From an uncultured Propionibacteriaceae bacterium (GTDB lineage Bacteria > Actinomycetota > Actinomycetes > Propionibacteriales > Propionibacteriaceae): a DNA stretch of 8,235 nucleotides. The DNA is taken from assembly GCA_937859105.1 (NCBI GenBank), contig CALMAD010000159.1:1-8235 (forward strand), given 5' to 3'. Made by a program: the position numbers and the translations under genes. Under the pieces are notes generated by a model. The model was not told the origin of the DNA and searched no databases. It saw nothing but the letters and a program-made list of their open reading frames with translations. Below are positions 1 to 6,098 of the stretch, one piece after another. The stretch's first letter is position 1. Each line of letters opens with the position of its first letter.

Positions 1-1
1 G

Positions 2-1326
2 ACGCCGGTGAACGCGGCGGCGACGGCGTCCGAGACCGGGCGTCAGCTCACGACCACCGGCGCCCGCATGATCGTGACCGCGCCGGCGCTGGCCGAGCGC
101 GTCGTCCGGGGGGCGGCGCAGGCCGGGCTGGAGGCGTCCGCGGTGCTGGTGACGGGCGAGGCCGGCACGGAGGCGTCCGGGTGCGGGTCGTTCGCCGAGG
201 CGCTCGCCACCGAACCGTCGCCCCCCGGAGATCAGCATCGACCCGGCGACGCACCTGGCGTGCCTGCCGTTTTCGTCGGGGACGTCCGGGCTGCCGAAGG
301 CCGTGATGCTCAGCCACCGCAACCTCGTCGCGAACATGCTGCAGTTCAACGAGGTGCTGGCGCCGCTCGGGGACGAGGTGAGCCTGGTCGCGTTCCTGCC
401 GTACTCGCACATCTACGCGCTCACGACGAACCTCAACTACGGCCTGCTGCGGCGCGCCACCCAGTACACGATGGCCGGGTTCGACCCGGCGCTGTTCCTC
501 GGGATCGTGAGCAAGCACCGGCCCGCGATCCTGTTCGTGGTGCCGCCGGTGGCGGCGTTCCTGGCGAGGCATCCGGCCGTCGACAAGGCCGATCTCAGCT
601 CGGTGAAGCTCATCGTCTCGGGCGCGGCCCCGCTGGACGGGGCCGTCGGTGACGCGCTCGCGGTGAGGCTCGGGGCCCGGGTGATCCAGGGGTACGGCAT
701 GACCGAGCTGTCGCCGGTCACCCATGTCATCCCGCTCGACTGGCCCGACCCCGACCTCGGCACGATCGGCACCGCGATCCCGAACGTGCGGTTCCGGGTG
801 GTGGACCCGGACAGCGGCGAGGACGTCGCGGTGCCGGCGTTCGGGGAAAGCGAGCCCGGCGAACTGTGGTGCTCCGGGCCGAACGCGATGCTGGGCTACC
901 TCGGCGAGGTGCCGGACGCCGACGCGGTGCGCGACGCCGACGGCTGGGTGCACACGGGGGACCTGGTGGTGGTGGACAACCGCGGGGTCGTCCGGATCGT
1001 CGACCGGATCAAGGAGTTGATCAAGCGGCGCGGCATGCAGATCGCGGCCGGCGGAGTTGGAGGCGCTGCTGGCGTCCCACCCGGCGGTGGCGGACGCGGC
1101 GGTGCTCGGCGTCCGGACGAAAACGGGCGAAGAGGTGCCCCACGCCCTCGTGCAGCTCGCACCGGGGGCGGAGGCGTCCGGGAGCGAATTGCGCCAGTTC
1201 GTCGCGGGCACCGTGGCCCGCTACAAGCAACTCGGAGGCGTCACGTTCGTCGAGAAGGTGCCCCGCTCGGCCGCCGGGAAGATCCTGCGGCGCGAGCTGC
1301 CGGCTCTGGTGGGGTCGGGCAGGTAG
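2..1326 (+). pseudogene. Acyl-CoA synthetase (AMP-forming), 4-coumarate-CoA ligase type; 5' partial, two frameshifts
   Basis: This family activates a carboxylic acid with ATP to an acyl-adenylate and transfers it to CoA; the substrate cannot be told. The gene enters from the left edge, so roughly the first 80-100 residues are missing, and it is read in three successive frames. Frame 2 runs from base 2 to about 224. Frame 3 then carries the ATP-binding motif SSGTSGLPKAV (273-305), QGYGMTELSPV (near 688-720), GELWCSGPNAMLGYL (near 858-902) and GDLVVV followed by IVDRIKELIKRRG. Frame 1 runs from about 1048 to the TAG at 1324-1326 and carries the C-terminal domain, including the catalytic-lysine motif PRSAAGKILRR. 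Each switch fits one extra base: a C in the run 221-226, and a G near 1046-1047, without which the text would read IAPAELEALL. All key motifs are intact, so the damage is recent or a sequencing error. Family assignment is firm; real inactivation is uncertain. Confidence 0.85.
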
Positions 1327-1329
1327 GCC

Positions 1330-2055
1330 TCAGCCTCGCACGTTCCGGGCGCGGCGCGGTACGTCGGTGATGATGGCGTCGACGCCGCGATCGATCATCG
1401 CGCGGATGTCCTTCTCGGCGTTCACGGTCCAGACGTGGACGGACAGGCCGCGCTCCTGGCTTTTGTCGATGACCTTCCGGTTGGCCCAGCGCATGGGTGG
1501 ATGGATCGCCCCGACCCCCTGCTTGTCGACGTACTTCCACGGCTTGAACAGCGGGTCGGAGTAGAGGGCACCCAACTCGGTCGAGGGCCGGAGACCGAGG
1601 ATGCGGCGCAGCGAGTAGTGGTTGAACGACGACAGGATCACCTGATCTTTCGCCCCGGCCTCGGCGACGATCTGGAGCACGCGCTCCTCAAGCCCGTGGT
1701 AACGCAGCTTGTTGTTCTTGAGTTCGATGTTGACGAGGCGTCCGGCGCCGGCCACGAGGTCCAGCACCTCACGGAGCAGCGGGATGCGCGCCCCGGCGAA
1801 CCCTTCGCGGCCACCGCTGGCGTCCAGGCGCCGGAGTTCCTCGAGGCTGTGGTCGGCCACCCACCCGGCGCCGTCGGTCGTGCGCTCGAGCGTTTCGTCA
1901 TGGATCACGACGACCTCGTCGTCCCGGGTGAGCTGCACGTCGAGTTCGACGCCGTCGGCACCCTCCTCGAGGGCCTCTTCCATCGCGGGGAGCGTGTTCT
2001 CGGGGGCGTCTCCGCTGGCCCCGCGGTGAGCCCAGATCTGCGTCATGTCGGTCAC
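1330..2055 (-). CDS. Glycerophosphodiester phosphodiesterase (GDPD family, cytoplasmic UgpQ-like)
   Basis: It hydrolyses glycerophosphodiesters, the deacylated remains of phospholipids, to sn-glycerol 3-phosphate and an alcohol. From a GTG at 2055 the product has 241 residues, the usual size of short cytosolic members, with no signal peptide. The catalytic signature is complete: HRG (His10-Arg11), PENT (Glu19), the metal-binding pair in VELDVQ (Glu37, Asp39) and the second catalytic His in VIHDE (His52). NIELKN, SSFNHYSL, HVWTVN and DAIITDVP follow in the order expected of a TIM barrel. I chose GTG 2055 because GGGAG lies 9 bases upstream; ATG at 2046 (MTQIWAHRG) is the alternative. An ATG at 2112 would add a low-complexity extension and is unlikely. 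The gene converges on the acyl-CoA synthetase with 3 bases between the stops. Its product could feed the same glycerol 3-phosphate pool as the kinase at 4380, but the two are not co-transcribed. Confidence 0.95.
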   Translation of the reverse strand: MTDMTQIWAHRGASGDAPENTLPAMEEALEEGADGVELDVQLTRDDEVVVIHDETLERTTDGAGWVADHSLEELRRLDASGGREGFAGARIPLLREVLDLVAGAGRLVNIELKNNKLRYHGLEERVLQIVAEAGAKDQVILSSFNHYSLRRILGLRPSTELGALYSDPLFKPWKYVDKQGVGAIHPPMRWANRKVIDKSQERGLSVHVWTVNAEKDIRAMIDRGVDAIITDVPRRARNVRG

Positions 2056-2064
2056 GATGCCAGT

Positions 2065-2069
2065 CTCCC
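2065..2069 (-). promoter_or_regulatory. Shine-Dalgarno GGGAG of the GDPD gene
   Basis: GGGAG on the minus strand lies 9 bases before GTG 2055 and 18 bases before ATG 2046. The spacing decides in favour of the GTG start. Confidence 0.5.
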
Positions 2070-2266
2070 GGCGCCCGTCCGCCGTCCGCGCGGGGGGCCA
2101 CGCAAGGTTCACCCCCTCTTCGCCCCGCGGTCACCGGGACCGGCATCGAGGGACGGCTGCGGGCCCGATCCGCGTGGGGCGAGACGCGTGGCGTCGGCCG
2201 GACCGGTTTCGGGTGGGCGGCCGGTCCGCCGCCGGGTCGCGGGGGGGCGGCGGGTTCTCGGCACCC

Positions 2267-2344
2267 TGTCACCAGCACACCGCTCGACGCGTCTCCCGGC
2301 GCCACCTCCCGGGCAAAGACGGGTTGAGCGGTGCCCTGGTGACA
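2267..2344. repeat. 78-bp interrupted palindrome (28-nt arms, 22-nt loop)
   Basis: The arms 2267-2294 and 2317-2344 pair without gaps: 24 of 28 positions are Watson-Crick, plus one G-U pair when read as plus-strand RNA. The outer block is TGTCACCAG against CTGGTGACA, the middle block CACCGCTC against GAGCGGTG, and the inner block CGTCT against AGACG. The loop holds a further short CCCGG/CCGGG dyad. There is no T-tract on either side, so it is not a canonical intrinsic terminator. It could be a hairpin in the GDPD 5' leader, a dispersed palindromic repeat, or a very long operator. The pairing is read directly; the function is unknown. Confidence 0.75.
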
Positions 2345-2404
2345 CCCGACTCAGCAGCCCGGCCTCTGCCCATCGCGCATGCACGCCGACGTCACCGCGA
2401 GGCA

Positions 2405-2443
2405 CCCCGCGATTCCCCCACCCCGACGGGACGCGCGGGGTTT
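2405..2443. repeat. 7-bp inverted repeat followed by TTT
   Basis: CCCCGCG at 2405-2411 is complementary to CGCGGGG at 2434-2440, with a 22-base spacer, followed by TTT at 2441-2443. It resembles a weak plus-strand terminator, but no plus-strand gene lies just upstream. It may limit read-through into the DUF885 gene, or may be chance pairing in GC-rich DNA. Confidence 0.3.
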
Positions 2444-2518
2444 CACACGAGCTTCCGGGACTGAAAATGTGAACGGCCCGACGTCACGGGCACGCCCCAA
2501 CGCGCGTGAAGGCCCGTG

Positions 2519-2524
2519 TAGTTT
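2519..2524 (+). promoter_or_regulatory. Candidate -10 element TAGTTT, leaderless start of the DUF885 gene
   Basis: TAGTTT fits the actinobacterial TANNNT -10 pattern and ends 7 bases before GTG 2532, so transcription could start at the start codon itself. This would explain why the only purine-rich candidate Shine-Dalgarno (GAAGG at 2508-2512) lies too far away, 19 bases upstream. I see no good -35 box. Confidence 0.4.
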
Positions 2525-2531
2525 CGCGTGG

Positions 2532-4214
2532 GTGAGAGCCCCGACATCCATCGACAAGATCGCCGACGACTACACGCGCGAGCTCGCGACGCTGTCTCCC
2601 CTCCTCGCGACCGACCTCGGGCTCCCCGGCCACGACCACCTCATGGGCGACCACTCTCCCGCGGGCCACGCGGCCCAGGCCGACCTCCACCGTCGGACGC
2701 TCGCCCTCCTCGACTCCGCCACCCCGCTCGACGACACCGACCGCGTCACCGTCGCCGCGATGCGCGATCGACTCGGCCTCGACATCGAGGCCTACGAGGC
2801 GGGCGACCACCTGCGGGCGGTCTCGAACATCGCGTGCCCGGTCCAAGAGTTCCGCGACATCTTCGACCTGATGCCCACCGAGACCGCGGACGACTGGGCC
2901 AACATCGCGTCGCGGCTCGCCCAGGTGCCCGATGCGATCGCCGGCTACGTGGAATGCCTCCGGGTCGGCGCCGACCGCGGCCTTCTCCCCTCTCGCCTCG
3001 GCGTCACGGACGCCTTCGTCCAGGCGCGCATCCTCGCCACCGAGCCCGACTCCTTCTTCGCGACGTTCTGGCGCGACGCCCGTCCCGGCGGCTCCGAGCC
3101 GGCTCCCGCTCTCGCAGCCGATCTCGAACGCGGAGCGCGGGCGGCGGCCGACGCATACTGGGCGCTTGCGGACTTCCTCCACGACGAGCTCCTCGGGCAG
3201 GCCAAGCGGGACGCGGCGGTCGGCCGCGAGCGCTACCAGCGCTACTCCCGCCTCTTCGTCGGTTCCACCGTCGACCTCGACGAGACCTACGACTGGGGCC
3301 TCGACGAGCTCGCCCGCATCGCCGCCGAGCAGGACGCCCTCGCCGCCACGATCGCCGGGCCCGGCGCGACCCTCACCGATGCCGTGGCCGTCCTGAACGC
3401 CGACCCCGCTCGCCTCCTCCGCGGCACGGACGCCCTCCAAGCCTGGATGCAACACGTCTCCGACCAGGCCATTCGCGAGCTCGACGGCACCCATTTCGAC
3501 ATCTCCGAACGCATGCGCACCCTCGAATGTCGCATCGCCCCCACCCAGACCGGAGGCATCTACTACACCGGCCCGAGCGCGGACTTCTCCCGCCCCGGAC
3601 GCATGTGGTGGTCCGTGCCCGCCGGCGTCACCGAGTTCTCCACCTGGAGCGAGCGCACCACCGTCTACCACGAGGGCGTCCCGGGTCATCACCTCCAGAT
3701 CGCGCAGGCCGTCGAGAACGCCGCCGAGCTCAACCTCTGGCGCGGCCTCGCGTGTTGGGTCTCGGGTCACGGCGAGGGCTGGGCGCTCTACGCCGAGAAG
3801 CTGATGGACGAGTTCGGCTACCTCGACGACGACGGCGACCGCTTCGGCCTGCTCGACAGCCAGCGCCTGCGCGCCACGCGCGTGGTGCTCGACCTCGGCT
3901 TCCACCTCCGCAAGGACGCCCCCGCCTCCTTCGGCGGCGGCCGCTGGGACTACGACAAGGCCTGGAACCTCCTTCGCAGCAACGTCGCCATGGAGGAGAA
4001 GTCCTTGCGGTTCGAGCTGCACCGCTACCTCACGTGGCCGGGGCAGGCGCCGTCGTACAAGATCGGCCAGCGCGTCTGGGAACAGATCAGGGACGCCGTC
4101 GCGCGCGACGCCGCCTCCCGCGGCGAGGAGTTCTCGCTCAAGGACTTCCACACCCGCGCGCTGAATCTCGGGGCGCTCCCTCTCGACGTCCTCCGCGAGG
4201 CCCTCGTCGGCTGA
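2532..4214 (+). CDS. DUF885 family protein, putative zinc metallopeptidase
   Basis: The product has 560 residues from GTG 2532, the usual length of DUF885 proteins. The hallmark is YHEGVPGHHLQ, with His380, Glu381 and His386 as a metal-site variant of HExxH. It is followed 35 residues later by GHGEGWALYAEKLMDEFGY (Glu415), a likely further metal ligand. This arrangement is why the family is regarded as gluzincin-like, although substrate and biological role are not established. Other typical stretches are DETYDWGLDEL near residues 250-260, the SERTTVYHEG approach to the active site, and a C-terminal KIGQRVWEQIRD helix. There is no signal peptide or membrane segment, so the protein should be cytoplasmic. 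The open frame extends upstream to 2379, but that part is low-complexity, so I place the start at 2532 by similarity of the N-terminus (IDKIADDYTRELATLSP). Leucine codons are mostly CTC, unlike the CTG-rich acyl-CoA synthetase. Family assignment is firm; activity is inferred. Confidence 0.92.
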   Translation: MRAPTSIDKIADDYTRELATLSPLLATDLGLPGHDHLMGDHSPAGHAAQADLHRRTLALLDSATPLDDTDRVTVAAMRDRLGLDIEAYEAGDHLRAVSNIACPVQEFRDIFDLMPTETADDWANIASRLAQVPDAIAGYVECLRVGADRGLLPSRLGVTDAFVQARILATEPDSFFATFWRDARPGGSEPAPALAADLERGARAAADAYWALADFLHDELLGQAKRDAAVGRERYQRYSRLFVGSTVDLDETYDWGLDELARIAAEQDALAATIAGPGATLTDAVAVLNADPARLLRGTDALQAWMQHVSDQAIRELDGTHFDISERMRTLECRIAPTQTGGIYYTGPSADFSRPGRMWWSVPAGVTEFSTWSERTTVYHEGVPGHHLQIAQAVENAAELNLWRGLACWVSGHGEGWALYAEKLMDEFGYLDDDGDRFGLLDSQRLRATRVVLDLGFHLRKDAPASFGGGRWDYDKAWNLLRSNVAMEEKSLRFELHRYLTWPGQAPSYKIGQRVWEQIRDAVARDAASRGEEFSLKDFHTRALNLGALPLDVLREALVG

Positions 4215-4280
4215 GCGGCCTCACGAGGAGGCACGCGGCCAGGGCTGTTCGATCGAACCGGACGACCACGCCGAGCTTCT

Positions 4281-4299
4281 GACGCGACCGACACGCGTC
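4281..4299 (+). terminator. Possible terminator hairpin after the DUF885 gene
   Basis: GACGCG (4281-4286) pairs with CGCGTC (4294-4299) around a 7-base loop, 66 bases after the DUF885 stop. There is no T-tract, and six base pairs is short for such GC-rich DNA, so this is weak. Confidence 0.25.
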
Positions 4300-4346
4300 G
4301 CGATCCGCCGTCCGGTCATGGCCGCTGCGCGCGCCGGGACGCTCGC

Positions 4347-4374
4347 TACAGTGGGCGAAACCTCCACGAAAGGA
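4347..4374 (+). promoter_or_regulatory. Candidate -10 (TACAGT) and ribosome binding site of the glycerol kinase gene
   Basis: TACAGT at 4347-4352 matches TANNNT and would start transcription near 4359, giving a leader of about 20 bases. AGGA at 4371-4374, within AAAGGA, lies 5 bases before GTG 4380 and decides that start. No clear -35 box is visible. The site implies that the kinase is transcribed on its own rather than with the DUF885 gene 165 bases upstream. Confidence 0.5.
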
Positions 4375-4379
4375 CCATC

Positions 4380-5930
4380 GTGCCCCAGAAGTACGTGCTC
4401 GGAATCGACCACGGGACCACCATGACCCGCGCGATCGTTTTCGACACCGACGGCAAGGTGATCGGCAGCGGCCAGCGCGAGCACAAGCAGTACTATCCCC
4501 GCGCGGGCTGGATGGAGCACGACGCCCGGGAGATCATCGACAACCTCGATCGGGTGGTCCGCGATGCGATGCGGCGGCTGCGCGTCCGCACGACCGACCT
4601 GTCGGCCGTCGGTATCGCGAACCAGCGCGAGACCGTCGTGGTGTGGGACAAGCGCACCGGCAAGCCCATTCACCGGGCGATCGTGTGGCAGGACACCCGG
4701 ACGCAGAAGCAGGTCGACGCCCTCGCCGACGGCGACCCCAACCGCTTCCGCGAGAAGACTGGCCTCACCCTCTCGACCTATTTCGCGGGCCCGCGGGCTG
4801 CGTGGATCCTCGACCACGTCCGCGGGGCGCGCGCGAAGGCCGAGCGCGGCGACCTCGCGTTCGGCACGATGGACTCCTGGATCGTCTGGAACCTCACCGG
4901 CGGCCCGCGCGGCGGCGTCCACGTCACCGACGTGACGAACGCCTCCCGGACCCTCCTCATGGACCTGAACACCTGCCAGTGGGACGCCGACCTCTGCGAC
5001 GCCGTGGGCGTCCCGCCGGCGATGCTGCCGACGATCGTCTCCAGTTCCGAGGTGGTCGGCGAAGCCGGCCGCCGGACGTCGCTCGCGGGCGTCCCGATCG
5101 CCGGCATCTTCGGCGACCAGCAGGCCGCCGCGTTCGGGCAGGCCGCGTTCGGCCCGGGCGACGCGAAGGGGTCGTTCGGGACGGGGGCGTTCCTCTCGAT
5201 GAACACGGGCGTCCGGCCGATGATCAGCGAGAACGGCCTGGTCAGCACCGTCGCGTACCGGCTCGGCTCGAAGCCGCCGGTCTGCGGCGTGGAGGGCTCG
5301 ATCGCGGACGCCGGCTCGGTGCTGCAGTGGATGCGCGACGAACTCGGCCTGTTCGCGCGCATCGCGGACGCCGACAAGCTCGCCGCGTCGGTGCGCGACT
5401 CGGGTGGCGCGCACATCGTCCCGGCGTTCTCGGGGCTGTTCGCGCCCCACTGGCGTCCGGACGCCCGCGGCACCATCGTCGGCCTGACCAGGTACGTCAC
5501 CAAGGCACACCTGGCTCGGGCGGCGCTGGAGAGCTCGGCCTTCGCCGCGCGCGAGGTCGTGGACGCGATGAACGCCGACGTCCTCGCGACCGGGCTCGGC
5601 GCGCCGGTCGAGGAGCTGCGGGTCGACGGCTCCCTCACCACGAACGACGACCTGATGCAGTTGCTGGCCGACCTTCTGGACGTCCCGGTGGTGCGTCCCG
5701 AGGTCGTCGAGACCACCGCGCTCGGGGCCGCCTACGCGGCCGGCCTCGCGGTCGGCCACTGGGAGAGCCTCGACGACATCGCCCCCAATTGGACCTCCGA
5801 CAAGCGGTGGGAGCCCTCGCTGCCCGTCCCCGAGCGCGACCGCCGCCTGCGCGTCTGGAAGAAGGCCGTCGCCCACGCCGTCGATTGGGTGGACGCCGAT
5901 ACGACCCCCGACGACCTGGTCACCACCTGA
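4380..5930 (+). CDS. glpK: Glycerol kinase-like FGGY carbohydrate kinase
   Basis: Glycerol kinase phosphorylates glycerol with ATP to sn-glycerol 3-phosphate in the cytoplasm. The 516-residue product aligns over its full length with GlpK as I recall the E. coli protein. Counterparts of the glycerol-contact residues are present: Arg83-Glu84 in NQRE, Trp103 in VWQDTRT, Tyr134 in TYFAG, the catalytic base Asp246 in GDQQAA and Phe271 in FGTGAF. The C-terminal block ALGAAYAAGLAVGHWESL is typical. Several usually strict motifs are altered: DHGTTMTR for DQGTTSSR in the N-terminal phosphate loop, STYFAGPR for DPYFSGTK, GLFAPHWRPDARG for GLGAPYWDPDARG, and VDGSLTTN for VDGGAVAN. It may therefore be a second, paralogous GlpK, or a kinase for a related polyol. 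GTG 4380 has a good Shine-Dalgarno. No glycerol facilitator or glycerol 3-phosphate dehydrogenase gene is adjacent. Membership of the FGGY/GlpK group is firm; the substrate is likely but unproven. Confidence 0.9.
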   Translation: MPQKYVLGIDHGTTMTRAIVFDTDGKVIGSGQREHKQYYPRAGWMEHDAREIIDNLDRVVRDAMRRLRVRTTDLSAVGIANQRETVVVWDKRTGKPIHRAIVWQDTRTQKQVDALADGDPNRFREKTGLTLSTYFAGPRAAWILDHVRGARAKAERGDLAFGTMDSWIVWNLTGGPRGGVHVTDVTNASRTLLMDLNTCQWDADLCDAVGVPPAMLPTIVSSSEVVGEAGRRTSLAGVPIAGIFGDQQAAAFGQAAFGPGDAKGSFGTGAFLSMNTGVRPMISENGLVSTVAYRLGSKPPVCGVEGSIADAGSVLQWMRDELGLFARIADADKLAASVRDSGGAHIVPAFSGLFAPHWRPDARGTIVGLTRYVTKAHLARAALESSAFAAREVVDAMNADVLATGLGAPVEELRVDGSLTTNDDLMQLLADLLDVPVVRPEVVETTALGAAYAAGLAVGHWESLDDIAPNWTSDKRWEPSLPVPERDRRLRVWKKAVAHAVDWVDADTTPDDLVTT

Positions 5931-5951
5931 CAGGCCGCGCCCGGGCCGCAC

Positions 5952-6098
5952 TCAGCCCCGCCGCAGCCCCACCGCGATCGGGACGGGCTCGGTCTGCCCG
6001 CCCACGTGCTGGATGCGGTCGCCCCGCACGGTCACCTGGCTGGCGTGGCAGCGCAGCGCGCCGGCGATGCGCTCGTTGAGGTCGGGCCGAACGACCCA
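5952..6098 (-). pseudogene. Severed C-terminal segment of the LmbE-like deacetylase
   Basis: Reading on in the same frame past the TAA at 6099-6101 gives 48 codons, from TGG at 6098 to a TGA at 5952-5954. They begin WVVRPDLNERIAGALRCHAS and continue through RGDRIQHVGG. The RxHASQV-type end with an alternating hydrophobic pattern is what LmbE-family proteins carry at their C-terminus, so this is the remainder of the upstream gene and not chance coding. It has no start codon or Shine-Dalgarno of its own that I can defend. Its stop lies 21 bases from the kinase stop, a normal convergent spacing. Confidence 0.7.

Larger units (their letters stand above)
2056..2531. other. Intergenic region between divergent GDPD and DUF885 genes
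   Basis: These 476 bases lie between two divergently transcribed genes and should contain both promoters. Open frames cross the region on both strands, but their products are low-complexity Arg/Pro/Gly-rich strings without recognisable motifs, as expected from random GC-rich DNA, so I call no gene. The region contains a large interrupted palindrome (2267-2344) and a second smaller dyad (2405-2440). The stretch 2462-2475 (tgaaaatgtgaacg) is the only locally AT-richer part and could hold promoter elements. I see no tRNA, no recognisable riboswitch and no mobile-element ends. Confidence 0.6.

Noticed and set aside
48..1211. A 387-codon minus-strand frame opposite the acyl-CoA synthetase
   Set aside because: It is Arg/Pro/His-rich low-complexity translation; the opposite strand carries all motifs of the adenylate-forming family.
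2045..2472. Possible small genes in the intergenic region upstream of the DUF885 gene on either strand
   Set aside because: The translations are Arg/Pro/Gly-rich, change character at the palindrome, have no Shine-Dalgarno that I can see and resemble no protein.
2379..2531. N-terminal extension of the DUF885 protein from ATG 2379
   Set aside because: The extra 51 residues are low-complexity, run through a dyad, and are absent from the family pattern, which begins close to IDKIADDYTREL.
2484..4151. A 555-codon open frame on the minus strand opposite the DUF885 gene
   Set aside because: Its product is a Gly/Val/Glu/Arg-rich string without motifs. Long antisense frames are an expected by-product of GC-rich codon bias, and the plus strand has the conserved HEGVPGHH and EGWALYAE motifs.
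4221..5951. A 576-codon open frame on the minus strand opposite the glycerol kinase
   Set aside because: It is compositionally biased with no domain signature and lies wholly opposite a recognised kinase; it is an antisense shadow.
5931..5951. Palindrome GCCCGGGC between the convergent kinase and LmbE ends as a bidirectional terminator
   Set aside because: The self-complementary core leaves no loop, the surrounding pairing is short and there is no T-tract; such motifs are frequent by chance at this GC content.
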